64,000 nt of DNA from NCBI GenBank assembly GCA_949825045.1, contig OX463816.1:12829579-12893578 (forward strand). Reading direction: 5' to 3'. Below, one piece after another: positions 1 to 9,402 of this stretch. A model generated the notes under the pieces. It had not been told where the DNA came from, ran no database searches, and was given only the letters and a program-made list of their open reading frames with translations. Position numbers and translations under genes: made by a program. The first letter of the stretch is position 1. Each line of letters begins with the position of its first letter. Origin of the DNA: Argyresthia goedartella. Taxonomy: Eukaryota > Arthropoda > Insecta > Lepidoptera > Argyresthiidae.

Positions 1-38
1 TAGGCAGAGCCACAACCGCTGCGCCAAAGAGGTCTTCA
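1..38 (-). repeat. tRNA-derived SINE (family B), fragment cut by window edge
   Basis: The first 38 bases match the tRNA-like head (A-box side) of the elements at 8935-9147, 40377-40571 and 50938-51142, which share the words GGCAGAGCCACAACCGC and AGAGG. The rest of the element lies outside the window. Orientation is minus because the pol III A and B boxes read on the complementary strand. Confidence 0.65.
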
Positions 39-164
39 AAAGAAAACGAAAGGATAGCTGGTGTACAATAATCGTGTTCTCATTAGTCGATTTTTCAATT
101 TGCCAAACTTCAAAATATTTATTTAAAAATAGATTTTTACGACCCCTTTTTGAACGTCGTTTGA

Positions 165-545
165 ATCTTTATCTACACACGTATCATAAAGCCTTTTTAC
201 TGCGTCCAAAAACCGCACATTACCACCGGCATAATGATATACTAATTGGTAACACTAATTTCTTATATATTGATACATTATGACCATAATGTATATCAAT
301 ATTTCGAAATATGATGACATTCACATTTCGAACGCCGACGCCCGCCTGCGTGCCGCCCCTACTTTGTCTGTAAAGTTGGTACTACAGAACAAGCTAAACA
401 ACTTAATGCCACAATGCCGGTCAAACATGCGGTTCCTGAACACATCAAAGAGAGCTTATGATATGTGTGTAGATAAACTAGTATATGTAACTATACATAA
501 TGAGGCTTTATGTATCAGTCACATAAACGATACTATAATGCAAGA
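165..545. mobile_element. Foldback DNA element, family A (copy 1)
   Basis: Shares long stretches with 7560-8292 and 28010-28445: a segment around GGTTCCTGAACACATCAAAG, GATATGTGTGTAGATAAACTAGT, and the end GTATCAGTCACATAAAC. It also carries the GC-rich core with CGAACGCCGACGCCCGCC. No protein is encoded; the short open frames through it are incidental. This looks like a non-autonomous element with long inverted ends, here one arm plus core. Confidence 0.7.
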
Positions 546-2241
546 CAAACTACTACCACTTCGGAACGTGTTACGGCAGCGGAGAAGAAGAGAACAACGA
601 TTGCGTTACGATTGATATCAGAATGGCTACTGTATCTAAGATTGATGTGTAGTTATCGCGAGTTAAGAATGTACCGGAGAGGGGTAAGCTATGTTCTTAG
701 TTAATGTCAGGCTATGCACTGAAAATGGAATGGGTTTTCCGTGATACGATTCTCTCTTTTTCACGGAAATCCCAGAACTTTAACATGTTTAATATCTTAT
801 GAATCAGGACTAGAAACTAACATTCGCTTACAGCAATGGCTAATGGTAATGCGGCACATCACACAATAGGTACCTGAGAACTTTTCTTGCAGGTCACTGC
901 CAATCATTATTACCTATTATGACAAAGACAAGGGTTGTATTGCTTTTGCTCACTATAAATATGCACAACTGAAAAGCAAAAGCAGGTATATATAGTCATA
1001 TAGTTCGGTTATCGTTGCATCGAGTGAGGGTTTTCGCAACGATAGCCATACGGGAGCAAAACAATGGGGAAGACTGTCAAATTAGTTCCATATTGAATGC
1101 GCTAAGTTTTTGTCACAAACACAGAGTTTCGCTCATCTGAGGTTAAAAGCTTAAAGTAAGTAAGTAAAGCAAGTTTTGGCAAAGAGTTTCATTAATCTGG
1201 AAAATGAATGGACGATAGTACTCTTTTATTTTATGAATTTTCGCCTATTTTAAGAAACTGATTTGAATAGTTCAAGGAATAGAAGCCTAAATACATTTTT
1301 AAATAACATTCCTTGTGACGTCGATTGATCAATATATTTATTTGGACGGTTACTTGCGGCTGGTTGTTTCTCAACGAAAAAATCAATGTCCCTCACATCA
1401 ACACACATGTCAATATTGATCATTAATAACAACAAACACATTTCAGAAAATTGAGCAACAGACGGTCAAAAATAACTCTTTACTTTAAAAAAAATTACTA
1501 ATATATGTATATTTAGCACCGGTTCTATATTGTAAAACTATAGAAAAATTAGGATTTCACTAAGAATTTATTGTAATCTGAGTTCTCACCACTTTATAAA
1601 ACTGAAAAACTATATTACCATTATATCTTTACGTTCTGACTGGCAACTAAGTTATTTATTTATTATATTATGCTGTCACTGTCTCTTGCTCGGAGTGGCT
1701 CGCCACCTCGCCAGTACATCAGTTGAGCGGCAGTTTGAGCAAAACTCTGTGCATTTGGACATTTATGTATTCGTCGTAATAAATTAAATATTAAATTATT
1801 TATAGTCAAGATGGCAACTTTGAAAAGTGGTCTGTCTATCTTTGAATAAATATTCCATTGTTTTTTCAATATTTAGCTATCAAAAATGGCCCATCTAGAA
1901 CATCTATTCATTCATGTGGCATGACCCATGTCCATTTACTTATCAGTCATATTCTTAGGTCAGAAGAGACGTAATTTTGATGTAGTAGTTGATAATATCA
2001 CTAATGCATCATTCAATGTTACCCAAACCCGAAGTCGAATTATATTAGTTCTTACACGAAGAACATCAGATCTAAATTCTTCGGAGCATTTTTCGGGTAG
2101 TTCTGTTGATTTTTTTTATATATTAATATTTTATAAAGGTAAACCAAAACAAATGACTACTATAAAACAATATATATAATAATCAGATGTAATATCAGAA
2201 AAAACTTTAAAAGCATTCAAAGTTATCCAACTCGAGAGTAC
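546..2241. other. AT-rich non-coding stretch, nothing recognised
   Basis: Downstream part of the phtf intron following exon 6. I find no exon with both splice signals, no known repeat and no RNA gene. A GC-richer patch near 1679-1745 is open on the minus strand but lacks a matching donor, so I did not call it an exon. Confidence 0.5.
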
Positions 2242-2836
2242 CTTTTGTTTCTTTTCCCGTCCGGTGAACTCATCACTGGATCCGTCCATAGCGCTTTGCA
2301 CCCACGAGCTTCTAAACCTCACTCCAGCTCTTTTCCCCTCACTAGGACTACACGTCGGTTCCATTCCTTCCGAATCTACATCTTCACTTTCCTTTTTAAC
2401 TTCTTTCACATCTTCAGGTACAGATTTATCAGTAGTAGAAGGCATTTTGGCACTTTCAGCGAGCAATCTAGCTTTGTTGTCTGCGTCACTGCCGTTCGAG
2501 TTGTTGCCATTGAGGCTTTCAAATCCGTCGTCGCCGTCAGGGAGTATTCCTTTAGGGAGATTAGGGTTATCTTGTTGTCTTACGTTAAAATTGTCTAGGC
2601 GTTTCTTAGTTAGTATGTTAGGTTTATAGTCTACTAAGGATCTGGGTGTAGACGTAGCGTCGTCTGGAGGTGGGGTGAAGGTAACGATGGGCGCTTCCAG
2701 GTCTGGGTTCTTCCACATCATGTAGTCTTCGTCATCAGAGTCTTTGGCTTTAACAAGTATTTTTCTTACGGATTTATTCTTAGGAGCTTCTAGGTTTTTT
2801 GTTATATTCTCTTTGATTATATCTTTCTTGCGTTTT
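2242..2836 (-). CDS. phtf: phtf exon 6 (cytosolic acidic/Ser-rich segment)
   Basis: An open 595-nt exon on the minus strand. The acceptor is TTTTCCAG before 2836 and the donor is AAG/GTACTC at 2242. Entry is in phase 2, joining the AG of exon 5 to A to make Arg, and exit is in phase 0, so the join from exon 5 reads through a basic KRKKD stretch. It encodes about 198 residues of hydrophilic, Asp/Glu/Ser/Asn-rich sequence (DSDDEDYMMW, then a Ser/Asp-rich linker, then FRSSW), corresponding to the long cytosolic loop of PHTF proteins between the N-terminal and C-terminal membrane parts. The donor GTACTC is weak, so the 3' boundary is less certain than the acceptor. The remaining C-terminal membrane half must lie left of the window. 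Confidence 0.72.
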
Positions 2837-2934
2837 CTGGAAAAGATGATGTACACCATTAGAAGTAGTATTTTTGTGACATTCAATCATCATTTGTTCA
2901 TTCATTCATTTCATTCATTCATTTGTGACATTAC

Positions 2935-2995
2935 ATCAAATGAGGCACCTGTCCTGTCGTAGTATTTTTGTGACAGGACAGGTGCCTCATTTGAT
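2935..2995. repeat. Perfect hairpin, 24-bp arms, 13-nt loop
   Basis: Arms at 2935-2958 and 2972-2995 are exact reverse complements, with the loop GTAGTATTTTTGT between. The loop plus the next four bases (GTAGTATTTTTGTGACA) is also present just upstream at about 2864-2880, near the exon 6 acceptor of phtf. The hairpin lies in the intron about 100 nt before that acceptor. Confidence 0.9.
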
Positions 2996-3149
2996 ATGCG
3001 TGAATTTACATCCCGACACAACTGCTCAACTTTAAACAGACTTTTATATATTTATGTAGACTCTAAAGACAGTACAGTCTGTCTTTTTGTAACACTGGAA
3101 GAAAGGAATAGAATAATTCTTCCAAGGAAGATTGGAAATGTAGGATGTT

Positions 3150-3424
3150 TGAACTACGACTGTTTTAAAAGGGATATTACAATATTCAAGATTCCATAAA
3201 TGACAAGACTGAATGAGGTGAACCTGACTCAACAAAGAACTAGCTGTTAAGAATTAGTTGTTGATAATTTTGTAAATATTTATGCCTGCATATTGTTTGT
3301 AATAATTAATATCGTGATGTGTATTAGTTAAACACAACCAATTTTTCAAAGAGATCTAAAATCAATCTGTGGGAGTTTTTTTGCCCTTTCTTGCCGTGGT
3401 CCAATGTAGAGAAGAGGCAAAAAA
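3150..3424 (+). mobile_element. LINE 3' end fragment (same family as 43009-47240)
   Basis: The plus-strand segment has a GGATATTACAATATTCAAGATT coding end followed by a 3' UTR ending in AATCTGTGGGAG...GTCCAATGTAGAGAAGAGGCAAAA. The same 3' UTR is seen in reverse orientation at 6716-7060, 43020-43260 and 62517-62830. It is strongly 5'-truncated and carries no functional frame. A short piece just before it (3115-3140) resembles the zinc-finger scrap at 18230, so the junction may be composite. Confidence 0.75.
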
Positions 3425-4125
3425 ATGAGTAAATGCATGGACCAACAATGAGAGAGGACAGACTACCCTATACAAAAAAAAACTCACAAATAAAAAACAA
3501 AAAAAACTGCCAGAAAGCCAAAATCCTGTATTATTTCTATATGTCACTACTATCTCGCCCGCTAGCTGTACCATGCAATAGATGCTGGGTGCTTAAACTG
3601 ACGGCGTAGTAAAAACCATCGTAATATCAACGAAAAATCAGAGATGGCGCTTTTACTATTGTTTACGAGGGAGCGGCCAAAACAACGCACACACACAAGT
3701 TTACAGTGCCTAACACGAGCCTTGTTTCTTCTTAGGAAATGAACGCTTATACCGCCATCTTTTCTAATTTAGCGCACCACTACGATACTACCTTTACTAG
3801 AAAGAAAGTACAAAGTCGTGAATCCGATTCAATTCTATTGTTTCTAACTAGTAGCTCTATCTAGCGACAACATATAAACTAACAATCGAATTAGTTGTCT
3901 GTCCTCTCGTATTGTTGGTCCATGGTATATGTAAATATCTACAGTAACAGTTATGAGTTTGACTTTTTCTTTATCACAGAAAATCAGATTCAAACTATTA
4001 TTTACGTAGGGGCTACTGCAATGGCTATTTTTATTCTTCGAAAAGGAACGGTAATGCCAACGTAAGGGATATATATAGAGCATAGCTCTGTTCGTACTAC
4101 CATTCATTCAACTTTTTCTGTAAAC
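3425..4125. other. phtf intron 5 sequence, nothing recognised
   Basis: Non-coding, AT-rich. No splice-flanked exon, RNA gene or well-defined repeat was seen. A 35-nt scrap of the LINE 3' UTR (TTGCCTCTTCTCTACATTGGA) follows at 4140-4160, only about 40 nt from the donor of phtf exon 5. Confidence 0.5.
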
Positions 4126-4198
4126 CTTGAAACGTATTTTTTTGCCTCTTCTCTACATTGGAGCACCTGTGGCAGGAGTCAGGGGAACAGTCACGCAC

Positions 4199-4372
4199 CT
4201 GACTCCGTTGTCGGCCTGGTCGGCGCGCGAGTGCCGCCGCCGCAGCTTGTGCGCCGCGGGCTTGTGCGGCGGCGGCTTGCTCTGCGTGGAGGTGGCGCCG
4301 CTCTCGCCCGAGCCGCCGCCGCCGCCGCTGCCGCCGCTGCCGCTGCCCGCGTCGCATTGCGAGCGCGCGCGT
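4199..4372 (-). CDS. phtf: phtf exon 5 (Gly/Ser-rich then basic linker)
   Basis: A 174-nt GC-rich exon with acceptor GGTTGCAG at 4373 and donor GTCAG/GTGCGTGA at 4199. It enters and leaves in phase 2, matching exon 4 (ends TTC AG) and exon 6 (starts A). It encodes about 58 residues: RARSQCDAG, then a run of Gly and Ser, then STQSKPPPHKPAAHKLRRRH and a short acidic end. This is the start of the hydrophilic loop after the second membrane segment. The GC content contrasts with the AT-rich introns. The Gly/Ser tract is trinucleotide-repeat-like and probably length-variable. Other open frames through it are produced by the low-complexity composition. Confidence 0.78.
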
Positions 4373-4482
4373 CTGCAACCAGATTGTATCGCATTCATAT
4401 TATTCATGTGAAACTTTGGATGTTTGGGTTATCTTAAGTACAGTATCGGACGTTCAGTGTTTTTAATGACACGTTAAGCTGT

Positions 4483-4640
4483 AGGTCCCGGTTAATATCA
4501 CTTCGTGGTAGTGGTCGTAAAACCCTCCATCAACCCGCACTGAGCCAGCGTGGTGGAGTATGGCTTAATCTTCCTCGTATCCGGCTAAAGGCCTGTGCCC
4601 CTCGGGGGGGACATTAATGGGCTACATTTATTATTTTTGA
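4483..4640 (+). repeat. Lepidopteran LINE/SINE 3' tail-like repeat
   Basis: Contains CAACCCGCACTGAGCCAGCGTGGTGG... followed by GGCCTGTGCCC...GGGGACATTAATGGGCT. From general knowledge, this arrangement is typical of a very common lepidopteran retroposon tail. Only the tail is recognisable. Confidence 0.55.
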
Positions 4641-5383
4641 TGTTTGAGGAATCACGAAAAAAAGGCTGAACAGATTTGTACGTAATTTAGCACACAGATA
4701 GTTTATGAGCTAGATTAACAAACACTTACGATACTTTTAATCCGATTGCACCAAAAGGAGGGTATTGTTTTCTCGGTAAATGATAATTCCTGGGTACACG
4801 CAGACGAAGTTGCCAGTTAGTATTTTATAATTGTAATCTGTTCTGTATCAATTAAATGAATCGCTAAATATGTTGTTAAGCGCGAAACTCGCAATCAGTT
4901 GAACCTTTTTGGATCACCTGTTTAAAAATTATCGTTTAAGTCTTAGGAGAGAAAATTTTGGAAAACGCAAAGGGAACAGCAGAAAATTCTAAAAATCTTT
5001 AATTATCTTCATCATTTCCCACTAGATGGAGCGAGTACCGTGTTCCTATTTATATACTTATAAAAATAAATCGTTGTGCGTTAGCTCCACTAAAACTCCA
5101 AATTTGTCCAACCGGTTTGTGTAATTCCTTATTTGTTTTATTAATCTTACTCCGGATGAGGTTAAGGTAAACATAAATTAGGAAAAACAATAAACAGGAA
5201 ACTGCTGAAAATTCAATAAACATTTTGTATGGCAAGTTCAGCCTCTTTTGCTAGATGGCGTTGTTAGTGGATCTGTCTTATGCGCGATGCAAACAGTTTG
5301 GTTAATCTGAGGCCCGATGCGTATGTCACAATACGGGCTGAGTACGATGATTATAATCTTTAGATGGCTCTTTCACACGTGCG

Positions 5384-5628
5384 GCATGCGCGTCGGCAGC
5401 AGTCGACGGCAAGCTTAAAACGTGCTGGCAGCAGTCGAAAACAACTGCCCTCACCTGTTGACGCCTAATAAAACGGCAGCAGTCGACAGCAAGCTTAAAA
5501 CGTGTCGACAGCAAAATTAGACGCGTCGACGCGCGAAGTCTGCTGTCGCCGCGTCTTGCTGTCGACACGTTTAAAGCTTGCTGCCGACATGTTCTAAGCC
5601 TACCATTGACTGCTGTCGACGCGCATGC
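5384..5628. mobile_element. Foldback MITE with CAGCAGTCGAC-type ends
   Basis: Terminal inverted repeats GCATGCGCGTCGGCAGCAGTC (5384 on) and GACTGCTGTCGACGCGCATGC (ending 5628). Inside, a CAGCAGTCGACAGCAAGCTTAAAACGTG-like unit occurs twice directly (5397-5424, 5477-5504) and again inverted around 5547-5585, giving a nested stem. There is no coding capacity. It lies in phtf intron 4. Confidence 0.75.
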
Positions 5629-5779
5629 TGCTCATGGGTAAGAGCTCTTACCTGTCGTCCATCGTTATGGACGAACAGTTTCTAACCGGGTAATAAGAGA
5701 ATACTAAAAACGCGTCGCGAAGTCGCGCCACGGTTAGCTAGTATCAAATAAATACTTGTCGTAGCAATAGTCTGGTTAC

Positions 5780-5919
5780 CTGAAGTATCTGGGCAGCTTC
5801 CTTCGGTAGGGCTGCCGCGGGCGTACCCTGGCCAGCTCCATCTCGGTGGTGCTGACGATCTGAGCGTGGACCACTGACAGCACCAGCATGAGGAACAGCG
5901 GCACCACCCAGCAGTGAGA
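5780..5919 (-). CDS. phtf: phtf exon 4 (second membrane segment)
   Basis: A 140-nt exon with acceptor CGGTCCCCAG at 5920 and donor TTCAG/GTAACC at 5780. It enters in phase 0 and leaves in phase 2. It encodes SHCWVVPLFLMLVLSVVHAQ followed by IVSTTEMELARV and an Arg-rich end. The hydrophobic helix followed by H-x-QIVST matches the conserved second membrane segment of PHTF1/PHTF2 (VHCQIVST in vertebrates, from knowledge of the family). The basic residues after the helix suggest the cytosolic face. The exon sits 1.2 kb downstream of exon 3 in a short intron holding a LINE fragment. Confidence 0.88.
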
Positions 5920-6715
5920 CTGGGGACCGGACGGAAAAGTTCAAGTCTTTGCGCGAAGTAGGTTTGTATGTAAAATTGATGGTAGCCCTGTGGCGCGATC
6001 TGTTTAGTTCGCGTGCACTTAAACATGTGCAAAGCTCTTGTTTTGAGATCCAAGCTGCCATTTTATTCAGAATGAAGATAAAACATCTCGGTCGCATTTG
6101 CATGGTATTAACCAATAATTCTAATATCACATTTGCAAGACCCTCGTTAGTAAAATAATCAGAATGAACCAGAAATCAGAAAGAACTATGCAAAAATGCT
6201 GACTCAGACATTCTTTAATTATCTTATCATATGCTTAATCAGTAATCGCTATATTTTAAATATCAGCGGTGGTGTTTTTTTTAGGTATAAAAGGGTTGAT
6301 ATGCAAAATTATATTTTCCAAGAAAACCTTACACGTAGCGCAATTCTCGTCACAGTAACAATAATTTTAACGACGAGAACTATTCGTTGAAACATGTTTC
6401 GTTGCTGTTGGTAGGTGGCCACAGTTGTGGGAACGATCTTTAGGATGATACTTTAGGCTCCCACCATGAATATGTTATATGACGAAGATTGAATAGCTGG
6501 CTTTACGTTCCTTTGCCACATTGAGTGGGAAAAGGCGCGAAGCTTTGTGTATGTGGATCGCGACAAGATGGGACGGCAATCGGGAAGACATAATGAATAA
6601 TGATCTTAGTAGTTGTAGCTACCCTATCGTCCTCAAAGATCACAGTAGATGTATTATGGGTGATGTGATAGGCAATAGGGAGCGACAAACAAATTTTTCA
6701 ATCAATTAAAGTCTT
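5920..6715. other. phtf intron 3, no further features
   Basis: Non-coding sequence between exon 4 and a LINE remnant. Open frames here are short, overlapping and without splice signals or recognisable domains. Confidence 0.5.
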
Positions 6716-7060
6716 TATTTTATATAAATGTTAAACATATGTTTAGAAAACGTAATATTTTGCCTCTTCTCTGTTGGACCACCGTATGAGAAGTAGGGCG
6801 AAGACACTCCCACAGATAAATTTTTAGATCTCTTTTAAATATAGGTGTTGTTTGATTAGCACAAATATTACTTATTTATTATTATAAATAGAAAGCAGGA
6901 ATAAATAATTACGAAGTTAGTAAGCGAGTTCTGTGTTGAGTTAGATTAATACCATGCACTCTTCTCATATAAGTAATCTTGAATATTGTAATATCCCTTT
7001 ATAGATAAAGTGGGTTTTAAATGGTTTTTAACCTCTTTAATAACACCGGCGTTAGCTAAC
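6716..7060 (-). mobile_element. LINE 3' end fragment in phtf intron 3
   Basis: The minus-strand coding end (KGYYNIQDYL near the C-terminus) and the 3' UTR match the LINE at 43009-47240 and the fragments at 3150-3424 and 62517-62830. The 3' terminus is near 6716. The 5' truncation point is around 7060, placing the element within about 70 nt of the phtf exon 3 donor at 7127. Confidence 0.8.
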
Positions 7061-7127
7061 GCCACTTTTCCTTTATACGTTTTAAATTTTATTACAATGG
7101 CATAAGGTTTAAAATGTGTGTACCAAC

Positions 7128-7336
7128 CTCCATTTTGACTTCCGCCGGCGACATAAAGTACAGGCTGACGTTGAGGACCTGCAGCAGCCACAGTCCCAGC
7201 AGGAACCTGGCGCAGGCCGGCGACGTCTGTTGCGTCCACCACTGGTACAGTCCTGGCAGGAAGAGCAGCCGGACCAGTGCAAACCAGACTACGCGCCGGA
7301 TTGTTAGCGTCGGCTTCGCCTTGGGGAACGATGAGC
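7128..7336 (-). CDS. phtf: phtf exon 3 (first membrane segments)
   Basis: A 209-nt exon with acceptor TTACCCCACAG at 7337 and donor ATGGAG/GTTGGT at 7128. It enters in phase 1 and leaves in phase 0. It reads (G)SSFPKAKP, then RRVVWFALVRLLFLPGLYQW, then a second hydrophobic run LLGLWLLQVLNVSLYFM. This follows the diagnostic PHTF order: DLIRG, S-F-KAKP, a membrane segment with P-L---WW, then an LYFM-ending helix. The Trp pair after the first helix is present. Known PHTF proteins are ER/cis-Golgi membrane proteins despite the name putative homeodomain transcription factor; no homeodomain is visible here. Confidence 0.9.
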
Positions 7337-7559
7337 CTGTGGGGTAACGGGGACAGTGAGTCTCGTGATAATGATAATCAACTAGGACCTCTTTAATCCG
7401 AACTCCGAAAATTTACCCCTCGTTCGGATTCGTGGAGCGTTCGGATTATAGTAAAAAAATAGGGTATTTTTTATGAAATAAAACTAATGGTATTGTGAAA
7501 TTTTAAATGTATATTAACATTATATTTATTAAACTTTTTTAATGAAATCCAATATTTTA

Positions 7560-8292
7560 GTTTGTCGGGAGGTATTTAATGCCTAATTATGTACAGTTAC
7601 ATACACTAGTTTATCTACATACATATCATAAGATCTCTTTGCAGTGTTCAGGAACCGCATGTTCGAGCGGCATGGTGGCATTGATATTGCACTTATTTAG
7701 CTTGTTCAGTAGTACCAACTTCACAGACAACTAGGGCCGGCATGCACTCGGGCGTCGGCATTCGAAATTTGAATGTCATAATTTGTTTACCAAGTAGTAT
7801 ATCATTATGCTGGTCGTAACGTGCGGTTTTTGGACGCAGTAAACCTGGGTTTATGATACGTGCGTATTTAAAAAGCTAACATTATGACCATAATGTGTAA
7901 TTTTTCTACATATTATGCCATTCAAATTTCGAACGCCGACGCCCGCCTTCGTACCGCCCCTAGTTTGACTGTGTAGTTGGTACTGACATTCAAATTTCGA
8001 ACGCCGACGCCCGCCCGCATGCCGCCCCTAGTTTCTCTGTGAAGTTGGTACTACAGAACAAGCTAAACAACTGCAGAGCCACAATGCCGGTCAAATGCGG
8101 TTCCTGAACACATCAAAGAGAGCTTATGATATGTGTGTAGATAAACTAGTGAATGTAACTGTACATAATTAGGCATTAAAACTCTCGAGTGATATTATTA
8201 TGAAACGAGCCGAAGGCGAGTATTAATGCACTCTCGAGTATTTATGCCCTCCATTATGTTATGATATGTAGCAGTCACATAAACTACTATTA
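7560..8292. mobile_element. Foldback DNA element, family A (fullest copy)
   Basis: A long inverted repeat. The left arm reads TAATTATGTACAGTTACATA, then GTTTATCTACATACATATCA and GTTCAGGAACCGCATG. The right arm carries the reverse complement of each at 8085-8190. The centre contains a tandem duplication of about 67 bp (near 7919 and 7986) with CGAACGCCGACGCCCGCC. The right end reads GCAGTCACATAAACTACTAT, which matches the left end of the copy at 28010. No transposase is encoded. It is in phtf intron 2. Confidence 0.82.
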
Positions 8293-8718
8293 TCGCGCAA
8301 TTTACGCAAAAGCATTTTTTCTGGCAAAGGAAGGTCCAAATATGGGCCTTCGGATTACAGATGTATTCGGATTAGAAGGAGTTCGGATAAAAGAGGTCCT
8401 GCTGTACTTACCTAAATTATTTAACAAAATGTTATCAACCCATCTTAAACTGGTTTGCTGGAAGAGATCTCGTATTAGAGCTAAGCTCGCCTTAAGAAAT
8501 TATGTTGCATGTAGGTCATTCTTAATGTGTGTGGTGTGGACGGAACTACGAGTCAGCGCGAGCGTTTTATGTAGGTAATGGTTGTAGTGCAGTGCCGTAC
8601 ACCCAGAATTCGCGAATCATTACACGTTAAGCACGTCTGGACCCGGCTGATTTGTATGACGTAATGTTATAATTAAATCCGAGAAAAATACAATAGATAG
8701 TTATAATAGTAACCCTAC

Positions 8719-8864
8719 CTCTGACCAGGTCGACGTCAATGAGGTAGGATCGCGCGTGCGTCGAGAAGTCAACGATGCGGCGGCGGTATGTGCCACTCAT
8801 CAGCAGCTGCTCCACCATGGTCTCCCATTCCTCTTTGTCGTAGGAACTGATCTTCTTTTGGTAC
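8719..8864 (-). CDS. phtf: phtf exon 2 (N-terminal PHTF signature)
   Basis: A 146-nt exon with acceptor CATCTCCAG at 8865 and donor GTCAGAG/GTAGGG at 8719. It enters in phase 2 and leaves in phase 1. It encodes (W)YQKKISSYDKEEWE, about 25 further residues, then LIDVDLVRG. This is the signature N-terminus of PHTF proteins (vertebrates: ISWYQKKIGAYD...PDLIDVDLIRG, from knowledge of the family). Entering in phase 2 matters: reading straight through the acceptor would give Arg-Tyr, whereas a TG-ending upstream exon restores the conserved Trp-Tyr. That supports the acceptor and predicts the upstream exon found at 18028-18047. Confidence 0.92.
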
Positions 8865-8934
8865 CTGGAGATGAATCCATCAATCAATTCGCTACTAGAC
8901 TGAGAAGTGTAACAAATATAAAAATCACGTGAGA

Positions 8935-9147
8935 CATTGAAGCCTTAAAACATAAACATTTACATACAGGCACATACATTGTTTCTGGCCCCACACTAGG
9001 ATACCCTGTGTCCAGAAACAGCGACGTCACACACATATAAACATCAAAGACCTGGGGATTATTTTTTCTGTATCCCCAGCCGGGGATCGAGCCCGGGACC
9101 TCTCGCATGGTAAGTCGAGCAACAACCGCACCGCCAGAGGTTGTCAA
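8935..9147 (-). repeat. tRNA-derived SINE (family B)
   Basis: The minus-strand tRNA-like head has a B box in CCCGGGCTCGATCCCCGGCT (9070-9095) and an A-box region near 9110-9135. The body contains CACACTAGGATACCCTGTGTC and ends with a TGTATGTAAATGTTTATG-like tail. Homologous copies are at 40377-40571 and 50938-51142. Confidence 0.8.
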
Positions 9148-9402
9148 ACCTTATAAACACAAGGGCTCATCAATATCAGAATTGTAAAGATTCAGCAGTT
9201 TTATTTTAAACAGGCTGTTTGGAGAAAGGACCTACAAAACTGTTTGGGGAGTAGGGTACATCATTTTGAACAACTTTCACTAAGAATCCGATTTGATCAG
9301 AGCAACTTTTGTTTTCACTCATCTATACAAATCAGCTGATGATTGCTGAGCCCATAATGTATGGGGAACTGAAAAAAAAAGTTGCTCTGGTTAAATCATA
9401 TA
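9148..9402. other. phtf intron 1 flank of the mariner
   Basis: Non-coding. Words here such as AACTTTCAC and CAGCTGATGA recur in inverted form just beyond the other end of the mariner (10725-10770), suggesting the mariner landed in an older, now unrecognisable repeat. Nothing else is seen. Confidence 0.35.

Noticed and set aside
1679..1750. GC-richer minus-strand stretch read as a further phtf exon
   Set aside because: No donor follows, and the peptide does not resemble the next part of PHTF proteins.
2264..2629. Plus-strand frame of 121 codons
   Set aside because: Antisense shadow of phtf exon 6; no domain, no splice sites.
4153..4411. Several overlapping open frames on both strands rich in Gly, Ala or Arg
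   Set aside because: All arise from the GC-rich trinucleotide tract of phtf exon 5; only the minus-strand frame fits the splice phases.
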